The notes under the pieces are model-generated. The model saw only the letters and a list, made by a program, of their open reading frames with translations, did no database searches and was not told where the DNA came from. Both the position numbers and the translations under genes were made by a program. A DNA stretch of 64,000 nt from Candidatus Thalassarchaeaceae archaeon (lineage in GTDB: Archaea > Thermoplasmatota > Poseidoniia > Poseidoniales > Thalassarchaeaceae): NCBI GenBank assembly GCA_943841885.1, contig CALSZZ010000004.1:1-64000 (forward strand). Reading direction: 5' to 3'. Each line of letters starts with the position of its first letter. Position 1 is the stretch's first letter. This document shows, piece after piece, positions 9,001-17,308 of the stretch.

Positions 9001-11727
9001 AATTCTTAATATTCTAGCTCTTTGGGTTTCATCTCCTGCAGTCCAAACATCCATCACTGTTCCATTTGCAGTATTTATTACCGCAACACCTTCATCTGTT
9101 CCTGCATAGAGGGTATCAACGCCTATTTTTGATACTCCAAAGACAAATCGTGAGGGGACGCTGAGTTCATCATTATTATTCCCTCCTTGTTCGTTCCAGC
9201 ATTCATTCAAGGTAATATCTGGTTCATTTGGAGTTGGCCAAAACCACATACATGCGCCTCTATTAGTACCAGCATATATCCCATCTGTATCACTTGTTAT
9301 ATCATAAAATGCATAAGGATCATTATTTCCCCCGGGTATTGAAGTAGGTAGTAATTCCCATTGATTGCCATCCCAACGAGCCAATTCCCCGCAGTCACCC
9401 CTATTCCAACAATTATTATTTGTATTTGTATCAGAACCAACTAAAAGACCTCCATAAAAATCCATAGATAGAGAGATAACATCATTGTCAGGGATGCTAT
9501 TGGAGTCCTCTTCAGTCCATAAATCTGAGATTTCTCCTGTAATTCTATCTATTAGCAATAGTCCAAATCCCGGGAGTCCAAGATAGATAATATCTCCATC
9601 TACAACGACTGGTGTCGATTCTAGGTTGTCTGCACCCAAAGATTGCCATGAACCTAAAATCGTAGGACCTTTGAGATCGATTCTCATAACTCCTGCATCA
9701 GGCGTCGCAAAATATGCAATACCATATCTGGTCACTACCTCTCTGATACTATCAGAGTCTAGGCCATTTGAGGATTGAAACGTTGCATACAGAGCATTTG
9801 AAGTTGTATTGATTATAGAAACACCATCAAAGGGATGTCCGACTACCAACATATTAGTATTAGAATCATGAGCTACACTAGAAACATAATTTCCATTAAT
9901 TTCAAAATCGGAGGAAGAGGATGTTGAGCCAACAGAAAGTAAATTACCATCAATATCTAATTCAAATAACCCCGAATTAGTCCCTACCCATATTCTACCA
10001 TCTGAATCTTGTAATATTGTTGTTATTTCATTGATATTGATTGAAGGTTCAGTACCTCCATTATTATCAAAAAGTTCTTGAACATCTATTGTTTCTTTCC
10101 AAAGTTTATCTTTCTTATCAAAACGATCTATTAAATTAATTCCTGCTATCCAAATTTCACCCTGGTCATCATCATCAATAAACACTGTAACTGTAGCATC
10201 TTCTACTGATTCTGGGCTAGTAGCGATAATTATTTCCTCGCCAATATCTTCACCGATAATTGTAATTAATTTACCTGATGAATCGCCCACTAGAACAGTA
10301 TTTGAGGTAGGTCCCCGTTGTAAATTATCACTAGTCCACGTATTAATTGAATGTCCGGAGTCTTCTAGGCCGATATCGGAAACAGAAATTGAGGAACGAT
10401 ACAACATAGAATTGGTATCATATACTTGTATTTCGGATCCTGAAAATATATGTAACCACCCCGGCGTAGAGGACATACCATGTATTTGATTAGAAGAAAG
10501 CCAGTTGTTAGAGGTCCAAGTTGGTATCCAAGTAGAAGATGCAATGTTATACCTATCTATTCCTGCATTACTATGAGCGATATATAATATATCATTAATT
10601 AATTCCATATCAGTAATTGAATTACTAGAAAGAAAATTATTCGAATTTATGGAAGGAAATTGTTCTAGTTCAGTAAATATTAATCCTGCACTTCCAAATG
10701 TATAATTAATTACAAGTATTCCGTTGTTGACAGTACTAAGAAGAATTGTATTATTATTAATTATCATATCAGTAGGCATTATTGAAGTATCGTTATCCTT
10801 ACATAGAGTTTGAGAAATCCAGAATGACCCTTTACCTGGTTCGAGAAAATTGATGTTACATTCGGAGCTAGTCCAAATAATATCATAAACATCAATAAGA
10901 GATGTGACAATAGAATTTGAATTTGAAACATTTGTATCTTCTGGAAAAGATATAATTGGAGAATATGTTAGTAAATCCCTTGCATAGGTATTACCATTCA
11001 ATGTCCCGATTATTAATTGATTGTTTCTACTATCGACTAGTAAAGAACGTCCTGAAATTTCAGATTCGATATCTATTATGGTCTTCATAGAGTTATTATC
11101 AAGTCTGATTAAATCTTCATTGACTAATACGAAAAGACTACCATCCAATGGATTAACTGCAGCATCATGGATTGTAATTTCAATGGGTGAAAAGGAAACC
11201 TTTGGATCAACCGGTCTGAGTGCTTCTATAACAAGGTCTTCAATAGTTATTCCCGTAGGTAAATCCCAATATGCATCTGTTAAGGAATATGGATCTAATG
11301 GTGCATCAAGAACGCCTTGGCTTACACTTGGAGGGTTATTAGAAAAACTATTTTGCCGCCCCAAATCTCCATTACCGGACCAGTCAAGTATTTCGGACTG
11401 TGTATTTACAAGAGTTATTTGAGGTTGATTGACCCAATATCCATCACTTCCATTAACCGATACCTCAAATGAGAGGTTATCAATAATTGCGCCGGGTGCA
11501 AAATCTAAAAATAAATCTCCATATGCCAACGTATTGTTCAATGGATCTGATCCTTCAGCAATCAAATCCAACCAACCAGTATCATTACTTCCCCCTTCAC
11601 TCCAAGATTTTTCTACAACAAAATTACTTTTCTGAACTGAACCCCCAAATTCTTCTGATACTAATGAAGACCAAGGAATTAATAGCATCAATAAAGTTAC
11701 ACTGATTGTAATAAATTTAGAACTCAT
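3064..11727 (-). CDS. Giant surface protein: signal peptide, beta-propeller repeats, Fn3-like domains, C-terminal membrane anchor
   Basis: About 2,887 residues. The start is taken at 11727 (MSSKFIT), where GGGAGTGAG lies just upstream; an in-frame ATG 12 codons earlier lacks this. The N-terminus is a hydrophobic signal peptide (SVTLLMLLIPWSSL). The first two thirds hold many blades of the two-component-regulator propeller type (IWVGTNSGLFELD, LYAGTDEGVAVINT). From about residue 1,900 there are Fn3-like modules with YWIAIVA/YWIGVVAVD strands. One transmembrane helix (IIILISSVLIFIGAILII) lies near residues 2,726-2,750, followed by an acidic cytoplasmic tail with 12-residue repeats. Topology suggests a large extracellular sensor or adhesin anchored at the C-terminus. 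No ligand or partner can be read from the sequence. It ends 31 bp before pabC but is probably a separate unit. Confidence 0.85.
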   Translation of the reverse strand: MSSKFITISVTLLMLLIPWSSLVSEEFGGSVQKSNFVVEKSWSEGGSNDTGWLDLIAEGSDPLNNTLAYGDLFLDFAPGAIIDNLSFEVSVNGSDGYWVNQPQITLVNTQSEILDWSGNGDLGRQNSFSNNPPSVSQGVLDAPLDPYSLTDAYWDLPTGITIEDLVIEALRPVDPKVSFSPIEITIHDAAVNPLDGSLFVLVNEDLIRLDNNSMKTIIDIESEISGRSLLVDSRNNQLIIGTLNGNTYARDLLTYSPIISFPEDTNVSNSNSIVTSLIDVYDIIWTSSECNINFLEPGKGSFWISQTLCKDNDTSIMPTDMIINNNTILLSTVNNGILVINYTFGSAGLIFTELEQFPSINSNNFLSSNSITDMELINDILYIAHSNAGIDRYNIASSTWIPTWTSNNWLSSNQIHGMSSTPGWLHIFSGSEIQVYDTNSMLYRSSISVSDIGLEDSGHSINTWTSDNLQRGPTSNTVLVGDSSGKLITIIGEDIGEEIIIATSPESVEDATVTVFIDDDDQGEIWIAGINLIDRFDKKDKLWKETIDVQELFDNNGGTEPSININEITTILQDSDGRIWVGTNSGLFELDIDGNLLSVGSTSSSSDFEINGNYVSSVAHDSNTNMLVVGHPFDGVSIINTTSNALYATFQSSNGLDSDSIREVVTRYGIAYFATPDAGVMRIDLKGPTILGSWQSLGADNLESTPVVVDGDIIYLGLPGFGLLLIDRITGEISDLWTEEDSNSIPDNDVISLSMDFYGGLLVGSDTNTNNNCWNRGDCGELARWDGNQWELLPTSIPGGNNDPYAFYDITSDTDGIYAGTNRGACMWFWPTPNEPDITLNECWNEQGGNNNDELSVPSRFVFGVSKIGVDTLYAGTDEGVAVINTANGTVMDVWTAGDETQRARILRIADIVYLGFENTGIARYNMSSQSWLTPWDGTQGYIEDDDVTVIIPGSEYGTMWVGGDFGITLIDVLNDSIVIDWERGDNNNGPTLPQIAPADIVIVDDVMYYSLQRGQSWNERDEIYRVSLVNNSSLPSLDAGVQAGFSGVVHGIENVNNELWISVRENGWWGNNGDAGTIVRWNISDNNWSDNLDTLGDVERVNAQYLGDCFPLTTSCELWVAYGENILRRFSAGNMTLLNQWNDVDGRIRGMTEYNGEYLFASMNGILRWNPTNETWLSPWLPDDGLPSDSEVDFYSMKTVEDSLWLSSGAYNDGKVMVLYGGNWTTWDIDSGDIPNGYGADIILCDDIVHLAIGFQGGWWQSGGGIARFDTVDHDGDGVTMEWISPITTDNSQISDRDPRALACDDSNGILYIGFDSDSVGIDRFSYNSNNFLSSLDDTNGVSEGNVFPGGMLYDNGLLLIAHFGDNSGITRIMTSGNTASNGIVLDEGMDACSIVKSPSSGSRIYAIGRSGESTGINRVDRLDNTGLIQGGFDELIGLPGGSVQEIISNSTHVWVTHSDYFDAYWGSTILQGEISENGTVNWQYGVRLLDDTINELTLDGEKVWVSTVGSGLMYLNTTQQSLVQMPSALHRNMDGLYLEEEGILYVGLMGYDSSSAGFQTLDTETQKWDHGSLIAGLPSNIVRDFIEYEDHILIATNGGLGMWNTTISGWDNPITTLDGLPSSIIQHLMISPSPIRGNGTVILGGPIGLSILDQNLSYITTLDSDDGLIGNSVSGLVYSPAISREIINPQDNSTQIIYHDASIFISHNGEGRTRPGVAAWDLNTDKENGTYNIDMIPSNDVRSVTADDWGVHIATDSEPLVHWNGTIMRMESGMGVEDLLSWPASQILSDGTHLVMISPVGIDIIRATGNHASINSEIMTGIIYADIKDNQLAIVSQDGLHLFSPIETLQELPREYQKRASPLTVVFGDKTLDITASTRPGMSTILATGNDTIDISPTLDFEVEPGELPMYNSPLIFSAPQSGAWIWAQSHSLNYSGTWNLTDYNYGIQTTFQSAIFNTPPGSSSSQIQIRLQSPLDGKLKVRLTYDWNRLESPTSITNLLDRPNDGGGILEASWLPAQDSAWYAYRLYVWDSTNNPDWTPLKQDLDNFATYQRIPFWSETSAIISEANQDGTIKPLSDNRQYRAAISIEYQDGSLGEPMSWEGNVTPTDEVPQPPEWLSVAPLSGGIPGIVNAEWSACNELDPYLTRIWSVKQEITNAIALNNESDLSFASGNSTVLELDENVPYWFAIVCVDQNGQSNPSNATIFGPVVTAGGLNDGIPPSQISDVSANDVPSDEGGRIGVSWTPNNEQDCSYYIIYILPASGFQPPSSVDGWPTASYVSDCSTSSTIIDSIGGTTLENDIVYWIGVVAVDDWGNMAVEPVNVVTTTAYSDTDNLLVATPPDKVSGLQAWDHPSDDGSAIDISWNRSLAEDFSHYTIWVSEYPLADLIDINQHCQEYNCELLVINQRQIENSLKLEVTINKALYGNEPSVLFSDEIRPSIPLYVTVTIHDIAGNVQLSNLDENVVVVTPIDNRGDIYPPDRMNSPILTDRSPDSGDGMFVEFAQSEFSDVTEYWIYAVAGNPFTQVTNIQPAMIVDRNIEMPILLQSLSDGGPLGTSLPIWVAIVPVDSSSNAWFDNLETSMITLVDESILDPGAHLPVLSGIQAYWNLAGTDIEIIWDISNNEKVMSYSAYYSLDPFSDTRNASLLENNITTNKISFNTFNSFDIDQSATYWIAIVASDGEVERLGVNPLEVKPWTDYTPGGGGLLDDGSGISWMEQLLEGNMNFIIILISSVLIFIGAILIIKPKDKSAPEPWEMGTIEVNLEDELTQKDEDLESIVITPMDITDSQNDNTLNIQQNIPEIEDKNIQQNTISSEIENELLNSKNDFMESMDDLDKMADLMDSEDLDKMADLMDSEDLDKMADSLSKDDMDTSFIDDMLEDQ
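3129..3230. repeat. Tandem 36-bp coding repeat in the tail of the giant surface protein
   Basis: Two perfect 36-bp units (3129-3164 and 3165-3200) and a third partial one. Each encodes a 12-residue acidic unit of the type DLDKMADLMDSE. The copies are identical at DNA level, which indicates recent slippage or duplication. The region is in frame, so copy number can change without breaking the protein. Confidence 0.9.
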
Positions 11728-12070
11728 ACTCTCACTCCCTTTGTTGATTTGTTGCAAAACCATATCAACACGACCATATGATGCTCATGTTTAATGCAAA
11801 AACTTGAAAAAATATCATTTGAAATGTTAACAAATAATAGCAAATCCAGAAAAAAGATTCTAGCCCTACTAAGTAAGAACATGAATCAATCTCCTCGTTG
11901 TACAACTTATCAATGAATTGGTAGGAAGTTTATACATTGCTCAAGAATATAATATAATTAATTTGTAACTTGATATGATTTATAAGTTATACAAAGTACT
12001 TCAAAAGACTTATTTTTTCAGGATAGGCTGATATCAGATTGTTTATCAGGTATTGTCCGAGGAATCAGTG
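11728..12070. other. Intergenic region between divergent genes
   Basis: About 340 bp between the giant surface protein and malic enzyme, which are transcribed away from each other. It is very AT-rich and should contain both promoters. Several TATA-like stretches are present (for example around 11990-12000 and 12008-12016), but none can be singled out. No ORF, tRNA or convincing hairpin was seen. Confidence 0.6.
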
Positions 12071-14353
12071 ATGGATGATAAGAGGCTCGAAAAAGATGCA
12101 CTAGAATATCATGCATCAAATCCTCCAGGAAAGATTACAGTAGTACCTACAAAACCCCATGGGACACAAAGAGAATTATCACTGGCATATTCACCGGGCG
12201 TAGCCTATCCTTGTAATGAAATAGAAAAAAAACCTGAAAATGCATACAAATATACCGCTAAGGGAAATTTAGTCGCTGTAATTAGTAACGGTACAGCAGT
12301 TTTAGGCTTAGGAAATATTGGTAGTCTAGCCAGTAAACCTGTAATGGAAGGTAAAGGATTGTTGTTTAAGGCGTTTGCAGATATAGATGTTTTTGATATT
12401 GAGGTGGATAAAACAAATGTAGATGAGTTTGTTGAAACTGTCAAAGCCATTTCACCAACCTTTGGAGGAATAAATCTTGAAGATATTAAAGCTCCAGAAT
12501 GTTTTGAGATAGAACGTAGATTAAAAGAAGAGTTAGATATTCCTGTAATGCATGATGATCAACATGGCACAGCAATAATTTCAGGGGCTGCATTGTTGAA
12601 TGGTTTGGAAATAGTAGGTAAGAATATTCAAAATGTAAATGTAGTAGTTTCTGGAGCTGGAGCATCCGCAATTTCATGCGCCAAACATTATGTAAAATTG
12701 GGTGTTGCTAAAGAAAATATAATACTTATTGATTCTAAAGGAATTCTAACAAAAAAGAGAATGGAAAAAGGAGAATTAAATCAATATAAAGAGGAATTTA
12801 TAAGAGATATTCCCGAAGGAGATTTAGCAAAAGCCATGATTGGTTCAGATGTATTTTTGGGCTTGTCTAAAGGAGGTTTGGTTAGTAAAGAAATGATATC
12901 TACAATGGCAGATAAGCCTTTGATATTTGCTCTTGCTAATCCTGATCCTGAAATACTTCCTACTGAAATTAATGAAGTTCGTAGTGATGCTATAATAGCA
13001 ACTGGTAGATCTGATTTTCCTAATCAAATAAATAATGTACTAGGATTCCCATACATCTTCAGAGGAGCATTGGATGTTCGGACCAAAGAAATTACTGAAG
13101 GAATGAAAATGGCTGCAACTAAGGCTATTGCAAAATTAGCCAAGGAGCCAGTTCCTGATGATGTATTATCTGCATACAGTGACGAGAATATTCAATTTGG
13201 CCCGGAATATATAATACCAAAACCATTCGATGCAAGAGTCTTGATTTGGGAAGCAAGTGCTGTTGCAGAAGCCGCTGTTATGGAGGGCGTAGCAAGAGTC
13301 TCGAAAGAAGAGTTTGACGTCGATAAATATAGAGAAGAGTTGGAGGCAAGATTAGGATTAACTAGATCTATCATGAGGAGAGTAATCAATAAAGCAAAAA
13401 ATACCAATAAAAAAATTGTATTTTCTGAAGGTGAAGATCCCACAATAATAAAAGCTGCATCCCAATGTATCAATGAGAAAATATGTCAACCTATACTATT
13501 AGGAAATATCAAAAGAATAGAAGCAGTGAAAGAAGAAATGGGCTTAAATTTTGAGTGTGAATGTATAGATGTAAGATACGATGAACGTAGAAGAAGTGTA
13601 TATGCAGATGAATACCATAGATTGCGAGGTCGTAAAGGAATGACAAGAGAAGATGCTGTTAGGCTTCTGAAAATGCCAACTCATTTTGCACCAATGATGG
13701 TTCATAATGGAGATGCTGATGGTTACTTAGGCGGAGTTTCTCATAATTATCCAGATATTGTAAAACCATGTCTACACATTATTGGATCGAATCCTAGTGT
13801 ACATAGAATTGTTGGAATGTATATGATGATTGTAAACGGTGAGTTAATGTTTATTGGAGATGCAACTATAAACATTTATCCAGATGCTAGAACCTTAGCA
13901 GAGATAGCAATACAGACAGCGAAGGTTGCACGTAGATTTGGAGTTAAACCAAAGGTTGCTATGCTATCATTTTCGAATTTTGGAACATCTGAAGAATTGA
14001 GAACTGATAGAATAGAAGAGGCTATCGAGATTGTAAGAGATAAGGATCCAGATCTTGTAATTGATGGCCCTATGCAAGCAGACACTGCATTGGTTAATTC
14101 AATCCAAGAAGATTATCCTTTTATGGCATTTAGTGGCCCAGCAAACATATTAATCTGTCCCAATTTAACCTCTGCAAATATTGCGTATAAATTATTACAG
14201 AGAATTGCAGGTGCTGAAATGACTGGCCCGATTCTAGAAGGTTTGGCAAAGCCTGCTCATGTTTTACAAAGGGGAGATAGCGTACGTGATGTGGTGCATA
14301 TGGCTGCAATATGTGCAGTTGATGCTATTAGATATGAACAAGAAAAGTTATGA
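12071..14353 (+). CDS. maeB: MaeB-type malic enzyme fused to a phosphotransacetylase-like domain
   Basis: Oxidative decarboxylation of malate to pyruvate, normally NADP-dependent in this family. About 760 residues, the usual length of bacterial MaeB. The N-terminal malic domain has [18 protein letters not shown] and MHDDQHGTA; the Rossmann domain follows with [15 protein letters not shown]. From about residue 430 comes a phosphate acetyl/butyryltransferase domain ([25 protein letters not shown]). In known MaeB proteins that domain is regulatory, sensing acetyl-CoA, rather than catalytic. The start is placed at ATG 12071, where GAGG lies 9 nt upstream and the alignment to MaeB begins; an upstream TTG (12053) is in frame but unlikely. 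With PEP carboxykinase and pyruvate dehydrogenase nearby, it balances C3 and C4 pools. Confidence 0.93.
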   Translation: MDDKRLEKDALEYHASNPPGKITVVPTKPHGTQRELSLAYSPGVAYPCNEIEKKPENAYKYTAKGNLVAVISNGTAVLGLGNIGSLASKPVMEGKGLLFKAFADIDVFDIEVDKTNVDEFVETVKAISPTFGGINLEDIKAPECFEIERRLKEELDIPVMHDDQHGTAIISGAALLNGLEIVGKNIQNVNVVVSGAGASAISCAKHYVKLGVAKENIILIDSKGILTKKRMEKGELNQYKEEFIRDIPEGDLAKAMIGSDVFLGLSKGGLVSKEMISTMADKPLIFALANPDPEILPTEINEVRSDAIIATGRSDFPNQINNVLGFPYIFRGALDVRTKEITEGMKMAATKAIAKLAKEPVPDDVLSAYSDENIQFGPEYIIPKPFDARVLIWEASAVAEAAVMEGVARVSKEEFDVDKYREELEARLGLTRSIMRRVINKAKNTNKKIVFSEGEDPTIIKAASQCINEKICQPILLGNIKRIEAVKEEMGLNFECECIDVRYDERRRSVYADEYHRLRGRKGMTREDAVRLLKMPTHFAPMMVHNGDADGYLGGVSHNYPDIVKPCLHIIGSNPSVHRIVGMYMMIVNGELMFIGDATINIYPDARTLAEIAIQTAKVARRFGVKPKVAMLSFSNFGTSEELRTDRIEEAIEIVRDKDPDLVIDGPMQADTALVNSIQEDYPFMAFSGPANILICPNLTSANIAYKLLQRIAGAEMTGPILEGLAKPAHVLQRGDSVRDVVHMAAICAVDAIRYEQEKL

Positions 14354-14356
14354 ATA

Positions 14357-15637
14357 TCATATATCTGAATAATATTCTCTAACTGCGTTTTCTAATTCTT
14401 TAGCTACTTTGTTTTCATTTAATGACTTAGTAACTCCATTGCGACGTAAAACTTTACCTTCGACGAATACATCAAGACATTTTGCGCCCGAATAAATTAA
14501 ATTTGAAAGTAAACGTCTACCATTTTTTCCATATGGGCGCATTCTAATATCATCTAAATCCCATGTAACCCAATCAATTGAGTCTCTGGTGGCGAGATTC
14601 CATGTTTCGTTTGGATTTAAGATCCTAGCATCCCAGTGATCATGTCTTTGAAGTAAACTAGCTATCTTTGCTTCAGTACGTAAATCTAGACTATTGTTAC
14701 TGGCAGCACCGTCTGTACCTAATCGAATATCTACTCCTGCCTCTTTCATTGCAGGATAAGACATTGTTCCTCCACAGGCTAATTTTTGATTACTTGTTGG
14801 GCAGTGTACAGCATGTGCACCATGGCTTGCTAATATTCTCATTTCTTTCTTTGTTACCCAACCACAATGAGCGCAAACGGTACCTTCTGTGAAGTAATCG
14901 ATGGAGTCGAGGTACTCTATTGGGTACATCCCAGTTGCAGCATGACAATCTGCCACTTCTTGACGTGTTTCTGAGGTATGAATACTAAGTTTACAACCCG
15001 TTTCTTTTGAAATTTCAGAGGATTTTTGAAGTATTTCTTCTGAACAGGCATATACTGAATGATTACCAATACCATACTCTACCCTTTCTGGAGTCGGGGA
15101 TCCCTCTGAAATTAGATTTTTAACTTTATTTAATGCACTTCCAGGCTCTTCGGGTGAAGTAAAAGGAAAGTCTGTTATAGGGCCACAAATAATAGCCCTG
15201 AGTCCTGTATCTGAAATTACCTTTCCAACTACTTCAGGATGAAAGTACATATCACAAGCAAAGGTAGTTCCTGTACTTATTAATTCGGCTGCAGCGGCCT
15301 TTGAACCTATTTCTACAAATTCTTTTGTGAGTTTTTTTTCTACTGGCCAAATAGATTCCTGTAGCCATTCCTTGAGTGGTAATCCTTCACCCATAGATCT
15401 GTTCAGTATCATTGCCATGTGCGTGTGCCAATTTTGTAAACTTCTAGTGACTAATCTATTAGAACCATCTATTGTTTCTATAACATCTTCATCTCCATTA
15501 CTGATACTATAATTACCTTTTTTATCAATTAAGAAACTGCCTCTTTTCATTACTCCGTCATGATCCAAAAGTGATGTATTAGTTATACGTCTTAAACCTA
15601 CATCCACAGTTATCACCATTATTTTATTTATTTTCAT
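14357..15637 (-). CDS. Amidohydrolase, probable S-adenosylhomocysteine/methylthioadenosine deaminase
   Basis: Metal-dependent deaminase of the MtaD/TrzN/AtzB group, 426 residues. Visible metal and catalytic motifs are NWHTHMAM (HxH), IHTSETRQE, HCGW, AVHCPTSNQKL and LGTDGAASNNSLDL. The closest described activities deaminate 5'-methylthioadenosine or S-adenosylhomocysteine to inosine derivatives, which would serve methionine salvage. Substrate cannot be decided from sequence; other cyclic amidine deaminases share these motifs. The start overlaps the stop of the upstream FAH-family gene by 4 bp (15634-15637), so the two are probably co-translated. Confidence 0.8.
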   Translation of the reverse strand: MKINKIMVITVDVGLRRITNTSLLDHDGVMKRGSFLIDKKGNYSISNGDEDVIETIDGSNRLVTRSLQNWHTHMAMILNRSMGEGLPLKEWLQESIWPVEKKLTKEFVEIGSKAAAAELISTGTTFACDMYFHPEVVGKVISDTGLRAIICGPITDFPFTSPEEPGSALNKVKNLISEGSPTPERVEYGIGNHSVYACSEEILQKSSEISKETGCKLSIHTSETRQEVADCHAATGMYPIEYLDSIDYFTEGTVCAHCGWVTKKEMRILASHGAHAVHCPTSNQKLACGGTMSYPAMKEAGVDIRLGTDGAASNNSLDLRTEAKIASLLQRHDHWDARILNPNETWNLATRDSIDWVTWDLDDIRMRPYGKNGRRLLSNLIYSGAKCLDVFVEGKVLRRNGVTKSLNENKVAKELENAVREYYSDI

Positions 15638-16251
15638 TTACATAATGCATGAAATTTACTAATTATTTCGCCTTCGAAATTGTTCATCCATGCTTTAACT
15701 ATATCTCCTTTTTTTAATGGACTAACTCCTTTAGGAGTACCCGTCCATATCAAGTCACCTGGAGAAAGACCGTACCATTCCTTGAGAACAATTAGGATAT
15801 CATTAATTGAATGAATCATTAACTCTGTTGATGCTGACTGTTTTAATTCGCCGTTTACACTCAAATTTATTTCAACTGGTCTATCGTCCCATGGAGTCCA
15901 TGTCCCCAATATTGCAGAATTACGGAAAGCTTTACCTTCAAGCCATGGCCATCCTTTTTCTTTTGCTAAGGATTGTCTAGTTCTATTAGTTAAGTCATTT
16001 CCTATACACATTTGTGTAGGTTCTAAATCATCCCCTAATTTTATTACTAATTCGACCTCATGATCAACATGTTCATCTTGGTGGGGCAAATAAATTATAT
16101 TATTACCTTCATTATCAGATTCTGAATGTGATGAGTCTGGCATTAAGAAAAAACGAGGATAATCTGTTACATCACCTTTGATTTCTTTAGCATGTTCGGA
16201 ATAGTTTCTAAAAACCGCCCAACCTACTCTCATGACCTCGCCAACAAACAT
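15634..16251 (-). CDS. Fumarylacetoacetate hydrolase (FAH) family protein
   Basis: Cleaves or hydrates a 2-oxo acid in the typical FAH fold (acylpyruvase, 2-hydroxyhepta-dienedioate isomerase or oxaloacetate decarboxylase-like). Motifs include HVDHEVELV (metal-binding Glu residues), GNDLTNR, KEKGWPWLEGKAF, and DLIWTGTPKGVSPLKKGD near the C-terminus. Start chosen at ATG 16251, about 25 nt downstream of a TATA-like box (near 16279, minus strand); the frame is open up to 16305 but without a better signal. A methionine at 16233 is an alternative. It overlaps the downstream amidohydrolase by 4 bp and is divergent from the DnaJ-like gene. Confidence 0.82.
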   Translation of the reverse strand: MFVGEVMRVGWAVFRNYSEHAKEIKGDVTDYPRFFLMPDSSHSESDNEGNNIIYLPHQDEHVDHEVELVIKLGDDLEPTQMCIGNDLTNRTRQSLAKEKGWPWLEGKAFRNSAILGTWTPWDDRPVEINLSVNGELKQSASTELMIHSINDILIVLKEWYGLSPGDLIWTGTPKGVSPLKKGDIVKAWMNNFEGEIISKFHALCK

Positions 16252-16272
16252 TGCATCATTATACCATCGATG

Positions 16273-16286
16273 GATGTATAATACGA
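16273..16286. promoter_or_regulatory. Possible shared TATA box of two divergent genes
   Basis: The sequence tgtataatac reads as a TATA-like element on both strands (gtattataca on the minus strand). It lies about 35 bp before the DnaJ-like start (16321) and about 25 bp before the FAH-family start (16251). Spacing suits archaeal TBP-dependent initiation in both directions, with a near-leaderless FAH transcript. This is inference from spacing only. Confidence 0.35.
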
Positions 16287-16320
16287 GGGATTGAAGAATC
16301 ACCAATACCTGAACTATACT

Positions 16321-17262
16321 ATGAGCGATGGGGCGTACAGCGTTTTAGGAGTCTCATCGGATGCTTCAGATGCTCAAATAAAAAGAAATTACAGGCGTTT
16401 AGCACGACAGTACCATCCAGATAGAAATCCTAATGATGAAGCGGCAGAAGAGCGTTTTAAATCAATTCAAACTGCATATGAACAAATAGGATCTACGGAG
16501 GCGAGAGCTGAATATGATCAGAGAATAAGAATGCAAGAAATGTTTCAAGGAGGAAGGGGTAATTCATTCTCTGGAGGTTTTGGAGGATTTGATATAGGAG
16601 ATATATTTTCTCAATTTAGAGGTCATGGACAAAATAATAGGTCAAAACAAGCTCAAGAGGCAAATAGCAAATCGGAAAATATCAAGGGATCTGATATAGA
16701 ATCTGGATTGGATATTACCTTAGAAGAAGCTATTGAGGGTGCTGAAATTAAATTTACTCATCGCAGATTTAGGATATGTGAAAAATGTAATGGAAGTAGT
16801 TTTGGAACTTCAAAAAGTTGCTCAACATGTGTAGGAAAGGGAGTAATAACAAAAAAGAGTACAATTACAATAAAAGTTCCACCTAATGCAAAACATGGTC
16901 AACTATTGAGACTTAAAAAAATGGGTCATGAACATCCTCAAGGTACACCTGGTGACTTGATAATTTCTCTAAGACTAGATGCAGATGAGGGGCGAAGGTG
17001 GGAAGGAGATAGGCTAATTCAAGAGGTTGCAGTCACAATTACTACACTTTTACTAGGAGGTCAAGTGAAAATTCATACTCCCTTAGGAAAAAGAGTTCAG
17101 ATAGAAATTCCTGCAGGTACAAAAATAGGAGATAGGCGCAGATTAAAAGGGCATGGACATGCTGGGGGATTGTTAGATATTGAGTTTGTTTTATCTGAAA
17201 TTGATAATATAACACCTGAACAACGAAAAGCATTAGAAGACTTGAGAAAGGTTGGCCTTTAA
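16321..17262 (+). CDS. DnaJ-family co-chaperone with a reduced zinc centre
   Basis: About 313 residues. The N-terminal J domain carries the HPD motif (YHPDRNPND), which stimulates DnaK ATPase. A Gly/Phe-rich linker (SGGFGGFDIGDIF) follows. The zinc region has only two CxxCxG motifs (CEKCNG, CSTCVG) instead of the four of full DnaJ. The C-terminal substrate-binding domain is present (IKVPPNAKHGQLLRL, TPLGKRVQIEIPAGTKIGDRRRL). This makes it intermediate between DnaJ and zinc-less CbpA-type proteins. Start at ATG 16321, since the open frame before it has only a TTG. No dnaK or grpE is in the window. Confidence 0.88.
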   Translation: MSDGAYSVLGVSSDASDAQIKRNYRRLARQYHPDRNPNDEAAEERFKSIQTAYEQIGSTEARAEYDQRIRMQEMFQGGRGNSFSGGFGGFDIGDIFSQFRGHGQNNRSKQAQEANSKSENIKGSDIESGLDITLEEAIEGAEIKFTHRRFRICEKCNGSSFGTSKSCSTCVGKGVITKKSTITIKVPPNAKHGQLLRLKKMGHEHPQGTPGDLIISLRLDADEGRRWEGDRLIQEVAVTITTLLLGGQVKIHTPLGKRVQIEIPAGTKIGDRRRLKGHGHAGGLLDIEFVLSEIDNITPEQRKALEDLRKVGL

Positions 17263-17308
17263 TCTCTTAAAAACAACTACTAATAAATAGAAAATCTGTG
17301 GTTATGAT

